A stretch of DNA of 64,000 nucleotides, taken from the NCBI GenBank assembly GCA_027627225.1, contig JAPFQT010000083.1, positions 744,001 through 808,000 on the forward strand, written 5' to 3'. Below, one piece after another: positions 23,191-32,699 of this stretch. The notes beneath the pieces are model-generated. The model did not search any database, was not told the origin of the DNA, and saw only the letters and a program-made list of their open reading frames with translations. Every line of letters begins with the position of its first letter. The first letter of the stretch is position 1. Position numbers and translations under genes: made by a program. The DNA is from Congeria kusceri (Eukaryota; Mollusca; Bivalvia; Myida; Dreissenidae).

Positions 23191-23338
23191 TAACGACAGA
23201 CATCGGAGGATGACTGACCACAATATATCTCAGTTCGACATCAGGTGAGCTAAAAATCTGTTGGGTGCAACCACACTACATTTAGGCAGCGTGTCACTGC
23301 TTTAGCAACAGTTGTTGTTGATCTCCATGTCATCTTAC

Positions 23339-23439
23339 CTTGGCAAGACCTCGGGTGGCAATCCCCAACTTGATAACTATCGCAACCATGGTCACTTCTG
23401 TCGGTACAGGTCCTGTGTCTGGCTCAAGTTCCATTCCAG
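23339..23439 (-). CDS. Predicted 33-codon exon, unidentified minus-strand gene
   Basis: On the minus strand a GGAGTAAACAG acceptor and a consensus donor GTAAGATG bound 101 bp. Read with a 2-base split codon at the start, it is open: GMELEPDTGPVPTEVTMVAI, then VIKLGIATRGLAK, ending in phase 0. The incoming phase fits the exon at 25018-24935. The internal ATG could also be a start codon, making this a first coding exon. No family was recognised. Local G+C is high compared with the flanks. Confidence 0.5.
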
Positions 23440-23589
23440 CTGTTTACTCCCTGACTGACCAATCTATTTCTGTACATCACTGCCAGGCCCATCTGTTCCT
23501 GTATGTGTGTAAATACAACTAAATAATATTGGCACTCATGTGGATGTTGTGTTAATAATTATAAGTGAAGACCTAATCAAGCTTTATAT

Positions 23590-24647
23590 TAACAAGAGTT
23601 ATCAGCCTTTATCACTACAACAAAAGAGGCATATTTCTCCTAAAATGCTGGTCACAGATATCGAGGTTGTGCGTGAAACTATGGTATCTGATATACAAAT
23701 GTTAAGCAGATACAATAGTTTCACGCTCAACCCTCGATATAAGTCTTGGTCAGTGACCTTATATAATGACCTTGAAGACGTGTGATCTTTAGTTGAATAT
23801 CTGTAGCAGATATAGAGATAATCGTACTACATTGTAGGTCAGAGCTATGGGCCTTGGTCAGTGACCTTATACAATGACCCTGAAGACATGTGTAAAGCTT
23901 CAATTGAATATCTGTAGTAGTTATAGAGATATAGAATTGTTGCACGCCAACTTTAACCTGAATTCATAAGTACAAAAAGGGGCATATTTCTGCTAAATTA
24001 CTGGGCAGATTTATGGGCCTTAGTCCGTGATCTTACATAATGACCCCAAAGACATATGAAGTCTCAATGGTGTAGTGGATATGGTGTCTGCCTTGCGACC
24101 GGAGGTCCCGGGATCGATCCCCACTCAGGGAGCGTTCTCAAGATCTTTCCAAAGACACCAAGTACTGGTTCTGCCCAGGAAACCCACTCAAGAGTGTCTT
24201 TATAAGCCAAGGCTTTCAATGCAATCAAGCTAAAATAAATAGGTTTAAACTAAACTAAAGACGTGTGAAATTGAATATCTGTAGTAGTGTTAGAGATATG
24301 GAGTTGTTGCCACGCAAACTTCAACCTGAATATTTAAGAACAAAAAGGAACATAATTCTGCTAAATTGCAGGTCAGACTTATGGGCCTTGGTCAGTGACC
24401 TTACGCAATGACCTCAAAGACATGTGTGAAGTTTCTTTTTAATATCTGAAGTAGTTACAGAGATATGTACTTGTTACACGCAATCCTTAACCTGAATTTT
24501 CTCTTGCACGCAAACCTTAACCTGACTTTTCTAAGTCATATCTGTAGTAGTTACAGTTGCAGAAACCTTAACCAGAGCATTATGGCGATGCGGACAAACA
24601 GGTGAGTAGTGTAGCTTGAAGTATTCGGTGAATAGTCGAGCTAAAAA
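23590..24647 (+). mobile_element. Tandem-core Helitron-like element, family F
   Basis: The element begins with ACAAGAGTTATCAGCC. Units of about 165-180 bp carry GGTCAGTGACCTTA, AATGACC, AAGACATGTGTGAAG and ATCTGTAGTAGTTA. The 3' end at about 24612-24647 is a hairpin (TAGCTTGAAGTATTC / GAATAGTCGAGCTA) followed by AAAA. A SINE interrupts it at 24061-24256. A second copy is nested in the fold-back at 33.9-34.57 kb. Confidence 0.65.
24061..24256 (+). mobile_element. tRNA-derived SINE with 13-bp target duplications
   Basis: The head has box A (TGGTGTAGTGGATATGG) and box B (GGGATCGATCC). The body contains AGTACTGGTTCTGCCCAGG and AAGAGTGTCTTTATAAGCC, and the tail is A-rich (AAATAAATAGG). The flanks AAAGACATATGAA (24048-24060) and AAAGACGTGTGAA (24257-24269) match at 11 of 13 positions. 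They belong to the interrupted family F unit, so the insertion site is clear. Confidence 0.75.
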
Positions 24648-24934
24648 TGTAAGTACTCAACAGGTCACCTGTAATTGTAAACAGAAGGGTGATTTTGGCA
24701 GGTAGATAATCAAACATTATCAAATATGTCTGCATAGGTTTTTAAACAGAGATAAATACTGTCTGCATAAACATTTATCGCACTACTTCAAAAGGTTTCT
24801 ATTGCACACATATTTATTACCCGCAATAGTCTACATTTGATGTTACTCTTTATGTATGTCAAGACCATATAGAGTTCATATGCTGACAGTAAATGCAGTC
24901 AAACATTGAGTTCTATAACACTAAGCTAAGTTAC

Positions 24935-25018
24935 CAGGCCTGTTAAACAGTCGGCCTGTTACTGGGAAGATCGTGTCCACAGCCTCTTCCTTCATCTCCA
25001 CAGCCTCGCAATGACATA
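24935..25018 (-). CDS. Predicted 27-codon exon, unidentified minus-strand gene
   Basis: The acceptor CACCATATCTTCCAG and the donor GTAACT enclose 84 bp. With a 2-base split codon it reads CHCEAVEMKEEAVDTIFPVT, then GRLFNRP, and leaves one base for the next exon. Both junctions fit the exons at 57342-57231 and 23439-23339. Two cysteines at the start suit an extracellular protein. The frame is the only one of three that stays open. The product is unknown. Confidence 0.5.
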
Positions 25019-25379
25019 CTGGAAGATATGGTGAACATAGAAATCAATGAGTACATACAAGCATACAATTCTTATAAACTATATTTTACTAATTATGCTA
25101 TGGTGGTTAATTTTTTTTTGCTGTATGGTTTTGCTTTATGTTTGTTTTTGTCTTTTGAAACACCCCATGTATATTGACATATATGTTAACGTGAATTCTG
25201 AATACAATTAGAATTTTGTTATTTTATGTCTACTACTAATGTTCCTGCGCCTGCAAATGTGTCATCGATGACCAGTGTTTATATTATTAAATTAGTTTTG
25301 TAATTTGGATTTTGTCAATTGTTTGAAGAAACAAGGCCATCACATTTAGCAATGCTTCGTTATTAATTATTCGCAATTC

Positions 25380-25650
25380 TAACATGATACTCACTACTTT
25401 TACTGTAGACACAGACAAAATTATAGTTGTTAAACTTCCCAATAAACAACGCCAAAAGTAGTCCCGATTCTGAGCGGAGCATAGTAAAATATAGTTCTCA
25501 TTACAATTGCAAAAATATTTGTCAAATCATGTTAGAATCAAAATAATTTTTGCGTTTTCGTTGTTTATTGACCAATAAACAATTCTTTGTTGTTCCAATG
25601 TGTGGCTATTAAACCACTCGGGATAACGACCTTGTGGTTTAATTGGAGAT
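25380..25650. mobile_element. Stem-loop MITE, second copy
   Basis: The segment shares AGTTGTTAAACT, TTACAATTGCAAAAA, AATCATGTTA and CCTTGTGGTTTAATT with the copy at 22960-23190. One arm survives near 25570 (GTTTATTGACCAATAAACA, itself a small palindrome). It is more diverged than the first copy. Confidence 0.55.
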
Positions 25651-27290
25651 GGGCTCTGATTTGTTAGGGTCTATAAAATTCACAGATTGGAGCAATGTCT
25701 GGAATATATCTGTTCTCTGCTATGTCTGTTTGCATACAAATCATTTTGCAAAAGGAGAATTGTCCTTTTATATTGTACTTTCTGCTAATGTATTCTCTTA
25801 TTCTGTGAAGTAAGTTGAGGTATCACAAAATAGTTTTAGTCTGACAAAAAATCAACAAAGGGTAGTATTCTAAACTTTTGTGCAATTATGAGTTATGGTT
25901 CTTGTAAGCTTTACTTACACCTGCTATCGTAAATCATTCTGTGCAGAATTAACAAAATGCCTTTTATCATTTTTGACTTATGCTTTGCACACTCGTAAAT
26001 AAACGGAAAATAATTCAATTACCTTACAAGTCAGGTTCTTGCATGCAACACACCATATGGTGATGGTGATCATTTCTGCCAATTTAACTGAAAATCCCAG
26101 CATGCATGACAATATTATGCTCTTGACAATTATTTGACCTTTGACCTTAATTAGTGACCTTGAAGTTTAAGCTACAGACCTGGTTCTTAAACGCCACGTG
26201 CCGTCTCATAATGATCATCACTTCTGCGAAGTAATTTGAAAATTCTTCCATGCCGGGCAAAATTATACTTTGGTAAAAGTCAATGACCTTGGACCAAAGG
26301 ACCTGGTTGTTGCATTGCCACATGCTGTCTCATTATGCTTATCATGTCAAATCATTTGAAAATTCTTCCATGCTGAACAAAATTATGCTGCGACAGAGTC
26401 CATGGTATTAATTCTATTATTTGACCTTTGACCTTTAAATGTGACCATGACCTCAGGCCTAGTTGTTGCGCATGACACACCGTCTTATAATGGTCATGAC
26501 TTCTGCTAATTTATTTGAAAATCCTTCAAAGTTATTGCCTGGACAAGAATCTTAACATATGTACATTAACTTGATCTTTGAACTTTAAGTGCAACCTTGA
26601 CCTTGGACCAAGGCATCTGATTCTTGCACGCCACACACCGGCACATAATACAAAATCCTTCCTTGCTGGATAACATTATGCTCCGGCCAGGGTCTATGGC
26701 TTAAATTCTTGTATTTGACCCTTGACCTTTAAGTGTGACCTTGACTTTGGACCAAGGGACCTGGTTTTTTCGCGCGACACACCATCTCACTGCTTAGCAC
26801 TTCAGCCAAGTTATTTGAAAACCCTTCTCTGCTGGACAAAATTATGCTCTGGACAGTATCTATGGCTTAAATTCTTATATTTGACCTTTGACCTTTAAGT
26901 GAGACTTGACCTTAGACCTAGGAACTGGTTCTTGTGCACGACAAACCATCGCACCATGCTTAACACTTGGGCTAATTTATTTCAAATTCTTTCCATGCTG
27001 GACTATATTATGCTCCGGACAGGGTCTATGGCTTAAATTCTTATATTTGACCTTTGACCTTTAAGTGTGACCTGGAACTTGGACATAGGGACCTGGTTCT
27101 TGCGAGTGACACACCGTCTCATTATGTTTAACATTTCTAAGTTATTTGAAAATCCTCCAATGCTGGACAAAGTTATTGTTCGGACAAGAATCCGAACATA
27201 CATACACACGTACATATGTACGTACCCATGGACAGGGTAAACACTATTAGTCTAGCCATCATTGATGGTGGGGGCATAAAAAAGCTGCAC
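25651..27290 (+). repeat. Tandem-core element, family G
   Basis: About eight units of 150-180 bp carry TTTGACCTTTGACCTTTAAG, ACCTGGTTCTTGC, CACACC and TTATTTGAAAATCCTTCC. The end has CATACATACACACGTACA-like steps, then GATGGTGGGGGCATAAAAAA. Two related copies lie at 37.23-38.01 and 41.52-42.09 kb. The open frame at 27033-27215 is part of the repeat. Confidence 0.65.
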
Positions 27291-27867
27291 ATGATTCTAA
27301 AACAATTATATTTATCACTTATCAAACAAGATTTTTTCTTTGCGTCAGTAACTCAGCAGCATATCTATGAATGTGAAAAGCAGTAAATGTTTTATTGTCA
27401 GAAGTTAGTGAAGGAAATTATGTTACATAAATATCCATTTAAGCATCTAAAAGGCACTATACATTATACCATGTTAATATATTGTTTAATTATCAGAGAG
27501 TCTGTATTATCAGAACAGCAATGCTTTCATTCTAGCAAGACATAAGCTTTCTTTTTCAGTAATAATACACACATCATCTTGTAAGACTGCACCAATCATA
27601 ACTGCAATAACAAAGAATGTCATAGAATAATAGAAACAGATACACTGGTTTAGCTATAATAACTTGAAAATGAATTTGCTGGATTATTGGGCCATGCCAC
27701 TGAAGTTGATTGATTCTTAATATTATATACACCATAACAGGGTAAGGGTCTGCCTAAATCATATTTATTACAGATGATTGTCATGCAATAAAGAAAGACC
27801 TGATACAACAGTACATTCTCTAAATTACTGAGTTTGTCTACACACAAAAAACATCTAAATTATTTAA
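27291..27867. other. Spacer, no gene seen
   Basis: AT-rich unique sequence. The open frame at 27650-27847 minus has no splice borders or protein-like composition. The region leads into the plus-strand exon-like frame. Confidence 0.45.
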
Positions 27868-27897
27868 GAATTTAACAGTATTTTTTCTGCATATCAG

Positions 27898-28098
27898 CGG
27901 TGTATAAACTGTCGGGAAAATTTGGGACCAACTGAAGATGCGTCACTAAAACCATGGGATCTGATGAATGTGAAGTTAACGGAGGCTTACATGTGTGATG
28001 TGCACGCCTCAAAAGCAAATGAAGTAAACACACTAAATATGTCATCATGTTTTCTTAGATTGGTCAGGATTAACATAGCAGTATTTTGTGAATTGTGA
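27898..28098 (+). CDS. Plus-strand exon-like open frame, unidentified
   Basis: An acceptor-like TATTTTTTCTGCATATCAG precedes a frame with strongly protein-like content: RCINCRENLGPTEDASLKPW, then DLMNVKLTEAYMCDVHASK and further to a TGA at 28096-28098. A donor candidate GTAAAC at 28024 would end the exon after SKANE, giving 126 bp in phase 0 on both sides. Otherwise this is a terminal exon. There is no ATG near the front, so it would be internal or terminal. The AYMCDVHAS motif vaguely recalls the second cysteine of an Ig-like domain. No partner exon was found. Confidence 0.4.
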   Translation, partial: RCINCRENLGPTEDASLKPWDLMNVKLTEAYMCDVHASKANEVNTLNMSSCFLRLVRINIAVFCEL

Positions 28099-28199
28099 TT
28101 TTTAACTCGAAACCTTAACCAAAGCAATTTTATCACAAATTGTGTAAGTGTTGGATTAGGAGTGCTGTTCAGTGTATATACAGTAGGAAGTTTCACTAC

Positions 28200-29065
28200 A
28201 ATAGCTCAATTTTAACTGGTATCATGGTGTGGAAACTATATTTCTTTTTTGATAACCGTGACCTGGGCTCCACCATCGTCAATTGCAATCCACAGCGAGG
28301 TCTCGATATAACATATCTATATCTGAAGTTTCATAACTATATCTCAATGCCTATGCAAGTTATTAATCAGAAACTATTAGTTCTATTTGTATTAACAGTG
28401 ACACTGACCACACCCAAAAAATATTAATCCCAAACTAGCTCTGTATATCAGATTTCTACATACACTGTGTTTTTTGGGGTTTTTTCAGTCGGGGGAATGG
28501 TGGCGGGGCCCATCAAGAGGGGAATTAAACGGTAAAAGGGGAATTTTCGAGAATCTGGTAAAACCATATTTTTAATATTATATATTATACTATGTAAGAT
28601 AAACACGCGTACATTGTTATCATTACATAAATTGTTATCATGCACTTCTTATATTTAAATGCATCCAGCTGGGTTTCTTGAACAAATTATGATGTTCACA
28701 AAAAGTGCACTATCTTTGCCAATTTTGTCCGAGTTTGCTCAAATTTGTTTCTTATAAAGAATATATTCTGAGGGGAACTTTTAGGATAAAAAGGGGAAAC
28801 ATATATACTTGTTTAGGAGGGGAATGGTGCTGAATATCGGCCACAAAATGACCCTAAATTAATCACTGATACATGCATGAAGTTTCATTGCAATAACTCA
28901 TTTTTGAGTTTTTGAGCACAAACCATTTGTCTATCTTTAGGAACTGTGACCTTGACCCACCCACCATATTTGCAATCTCAAGTGAGGCCTTGATATAAGT
29001 TATCGTTGTATGAACTTTCATTACAATAGCTCAACTTGTTCTCAAGTTATTGAGCCAAAACCAAA
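28200..29065 (+). repeat. Family D fragment split by a CACTG-ended insertion
   Basis: Units with GCGAGGTCTCGATATAACA, GTTATTAATCAGAAAC and GTGACCTTGACCCACCCACC match family D. The second unit is interrupted at 28463-28868. The element lacks clear 5' and 3' hairpins and is a truncated copy. Confidence 0.55.
28463..28868. mobile_element. CACTG/CAGTG-ended element, short copy
   Basis: The insert starts CACTGTGTTTTTT and ends ATCACTG. Near the left end it carries GGGGGAATGGTGGCGGGGCC and near the right end AGGAGGGGAATGGTGCTGAA. The same words, in the same order, frame the longer element at 58816-60145. CAGTG-type ends recall hAT elements, but no 8-bp duplication was found. Confidence 0.55.
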
Positions 29066-29269
29066 AGTAAAAGCCAGTCCTGCCCACCTGCCCAACAACA
29101 TACCCCAAACTTATAACCAAATTCTTTCTTTAAACAAATAGTAATAGTTAAAAAGTAAAGAACATTTTCAGGCAAAAAGTACAACATATCTTTTGAAGAC
29201 AAATACATGTATGTAACTGTATGATATTTTATTTGTCTCTGAACGGAAAATGTCAGATCCGAGAATAAA

Positions 29270-30040
29270 ACAAAAGAGCCGATATGGCCATGGGTTCAAT
29301 AAGTCATAAAGGCATATAAAAATTAATGATGACCACTGACAGCCATATTTTTTTTAAATCAAAATGATTTCAGGGTTATGCATGGAACAGTTTTGGAAGG
29401 AAAGTTTAGATTTCAAAATGATGTTACTGGTCCTTTATCACTATAGTGCTTGGTGAAAAGAAACATACAGATTTAAGTCCTTTATATTTTATGCTGATGT
29501 ACAGGCAATAATAGATAAGATCATCATCCTGTTTTTTGTTTGTTTAATAAATGAGATAGAGTGAACAAGTTTGAACCCACATAAACCACATGTTATCATA
29601 ATGAAATATTCCTACTTGCCCAATCACAGCTTTCAGCGAGATGACACGGCATAAAAATGAAATATCTGTCTAATTAATTGGTGTTTTTCACCGATAAAAC
29701 TGTGTGTGTGGTCGATCTTCTTGACAAGCAGATTATCTGGCTTTCATATTGAGTGTTATTGTATCCAAATATGGTATTAACTTGGTTAAAGCTTCTTATC
29801 GCTAAAGCTCACCCTATTTGCAATTTCAAAGCCGCACCTGATTAAACTTTTCCCTTCCAGCAACCAGGTATTTTCTATTTGATAATTATGGTATTGAATA
29901 AATATGTACATCCATATGATATCTGCATTTTCAAACACGATTATTCATATTACTAAATATTCCACCTGCATGTTGCGCAACTATGTGTAAAACAATTTCT
30001 GCCACCAGCTTAAAGTTTAAACCTATTAATTTTAGCTAGA
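29270..30040. other. Decayed family C/E remnant, then unique sequence
   Basis: ACAAAAGAGCCGATATGGCCATGGG at about 29270 resembles the 5' hairpin of family C elements, and TGACAGCCATATTTTTTTTAAA resembles a family E unit. From about 29.5 kb the sequence is AT-rich and unrecognised. No gene was seen. Confidence 0.35.
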
Positions 30041-30044
30041 TTTT

Positions 30045-30757
30045 ATCGAAAGCCTAAGGCGAGACTTTGTTGATTTCTAGGTTCTTTGATCCGCCAACCC
30101 GGTTTTTTCCGAAAAGCAAAAAAAAACAACAAATTTGTAGAATGTAACCGATATCATAAAATGACCTTGTGAAAAGGTTTCAATATGTTACATGGAATGC
30201 AAAAAAAACACTGAAGAAATTATTAAATTTTATGTAACAAGCATTTTGATTGTATATCGCTATAAGATTCATATGATCTGCTCCTAGAATCATTGCATTA
30301 AAAACACATTTACAATTTTATATCAATATTATAACTAATACATTTCATTGGTGTGTATGATATATTCAGTTTGTTTTCACTTTAAAACATGCTGTTATAC
30401 ATATAATATGGCCACTGTCCAGCTATATGTGACATACTGTATTTAAGTGCGAGTATATTTTAACTGTAGTTTTTATACGATCAACCGTGCCTTTTAATGT
30501 TATTATTATTGGTATTTAAATGCATGGTTATCATGCCATGATTAAGTTAATGTTGTGTAATATGACTTTTCTAAGTAATAATTCATAAAGATTTTTTTTA
30601 TATTTTATGTGAAATTCTAGTCATTAATTAACTCAAGTCTGTGTGTTTATTTTTTTTATTTTTTTTGTTCCCTCCTCCAACCGGACTCTTCCAAAAATGT
30701 CAGAGAACCAATACATAAACAACTCTGGCCTAAGGCTTATTGAGACACCATTGAGTC
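30045..30757. mobile_element. Non-autonomous TIR element with AAGCCTAAGGC arms
   Basis: The left arm (about 30045-30110) and the reversed right arm (about 30690-30757) align over roughly 60 bp around AAGCC(T/T)AAGGC(G/C)AGA and GGTTCT(T/C)TGA. The CCAACCCGGTTTTTTCCG and CCAACCGGACTCTTCC words lie just inside. The interior is AT-rich and has no frame. The arms are about 75% alike by eye. Confidence 0.5.
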
Positions 30758-30840
30758 CATTCGTTTCCTGTGTAAATCAGTTTTTTTTTTGTCTTTTGAG
30801 AAAGACCATTCAAAGGATGGAACTCCTAATCGCAAGACGG

Positions 30841-30930
30841 CCACCATATCCATTACACCCTTGTGACCTCTGCCACTGCCACGGGCCACCATATCCATAA
30901 CACCCTTGTGACCTCTGCCACTGCCGCGGG
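30841..30930. repeat. Two-copy 45-bp tandem repeat
   Basis: Two nearly identical 45-bp units start at 30841 and 30886 (CCACCATATCCATTACACCC). The period is a multiple of three, so one minus-strand frame (30940-30737) carries a 15-residue repeat, ARGSGRGHKGVMDMV, twice. No flanking exon structure was found, and I treat it as a repeat and not a gene. Confidence 0.6.
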
Positions 30931-31009
30931 CTTTTGTCAATCATCATCTAGCGACTGCAACTTGTCTTAACTATACAACTAAACTAAACACTGACGACCA
31001 ACTTTGGGA

Positions 31010-32440
31010 ATAAATAGTTTTCAAATGGAGAGACCTTGTAACCCAATTGGAATTTGCATCCCCGAAACGTGGCTTATTTTTATCCCAGGGGCATAAGTTG
31101 AACAACCTTGAACAAACCTCTGGGCCTTGCAGTTTCAGGTAAAGATTTGTTAGGTCATTTTGCTATTTAAGTCTATATAAACCATGTGACCATTCGGGGG
31201 TGGCCAGACTTGACCCCAGGGGCATAATTTGAACAATCTTTGGAGAGGACCACTATGCAATATTACGTACCAAATATAGGAAAGCTGTGGGCCTTGCGGT
31301 TTCAGGTAAAGATTTTTTAAGTCATTTTGCTATTTAAGTCTTAATAAACCATTTGATTCCCCCCCCCGGGCGTGACCAGTTTTGACCCCAGGGGCATAAT
31401 TTGAACACTCTTTGTAGAGGACCACTATACAATGTTACATAACAAATATGAAACCTCTAGGCCTTGCGGTTTCAGGAGAAGAATTTTAAAGTCATTTTGT
31501 TATATAAGTTTATGTAAAACATGGGACCCCCGGGGAGTGGTCAGTTTTAACCCCAGGGGCATAATTGCTATTTATTCTATATTAACAACGAGACCCCCGG
31601 GGCGTGGCCAGTTTTGACCCCAGGGACATAATTTGAACAATCTTTGTAGAGGACCACTATAGGATGTTACATACCAAAGATGAAACCTCTGGGTCTTGTA
31701 GTTTCAGCGGAGAAGAGTTGTAAAGTCATTTTGCTATATATTCTATATAAACCATGTGACCTCCGGGGCGTGGCCCGTTTTGACTCCAGGGGCATAATTT
31801 GAACAAACTTTGTAAAGGACGACTAAAGGATGTTAAATACCTAATATGAAACCTCTGGGCCTTGCGGTTTCAGAGGAGAAGATTTTAAGTTATTTTGTTA
31901 TATATGCTATATAAACCATGAGACCCCCGGGGCATGGCCAGTTTTGACCCCAGGGGCATAATTTGAACAATCTTTGTAGAGGACCACTATAGGATGTTAT
32001 ATACCAAATATAAAACCTCTGGGCCTAGTGGTTTCAGAGGAAAATATTTTTAGTCATTTTGTTATATATTCTATATAAACCATGTGACCCCCGGGGCGTG
32101 GCCAGTTTTGACCCCAGGGGCATAATTTAAACAATCTTTGTAGAGGACCTCTAGAGGAAGTCACATATCAAATATGAAAAATCTGAGCCTTGCAGTTTCA
32201 AAGAAGAAGAATTGTAAAGTTTTCACTTTTTAAATCTATTTTTAGCTCTAGTGACCTACATATTCAGCGGGCCGGAAAGATTTGAACAACTTTGAAAGTG
32301 GTCCACCCAAGGATCATTCCTGTGAAGTTTGATGAAAGTCTGCCAAGCGGATTAGGAGGAGATGTTGTTTGAATGATAAGTTGACGACGCACACACGCAC
32401 GCACACACGCAAGCACGACGGACAACGGGCAATCACAAAG
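31010..32440 (+). repeat. Tandem-core element, family H, with shared 3' module
   Basis: About seven units of roughly 165 bp carry GGCCAGTTTTGACCCCAGG, GGCATAATTTGAACAATC, GAGGACCACTATA and AAACCTCTGGGCCTTG. From about 32228 the shared end module follows (CTATTTTTAGCTCTAGTGACC, GGAGATGTTGTTTGAATG, GCACACACGCACGCACACAC). It stops at ACAACGGGCAATCACAAAGG without the usual hairpin, so the 3' end is truncated. Confidence 0.65.
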
Positions 32441-32699
32441 GACAATCGGCGTTGAAATTAATATTGAGATGTCATTTTTTTACCCGAAACATAATACAAG
32501 ATGGACAAGATGATTGTCTACGCGACTTCTCAGACCCCAGCTTGTTTGGTCCTCACTATGGAGACTTCTTTTGGACACAATTAGAAACCTTATCAGACCC
32601 AAAATTAATTGGATAAACTCAAACGTTTTTAAGATGTTTACCGTGAATAAACCGATAATAACTTCATTGTTTTCACCGGTGATAAATGAATAACCTAAA

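Noticed and set aside
30737..30940. Glycine-rich minus-strand frame as a gene
   Set aside because: Explained by the 45-bp tandem duplication; no promoter or splice context.
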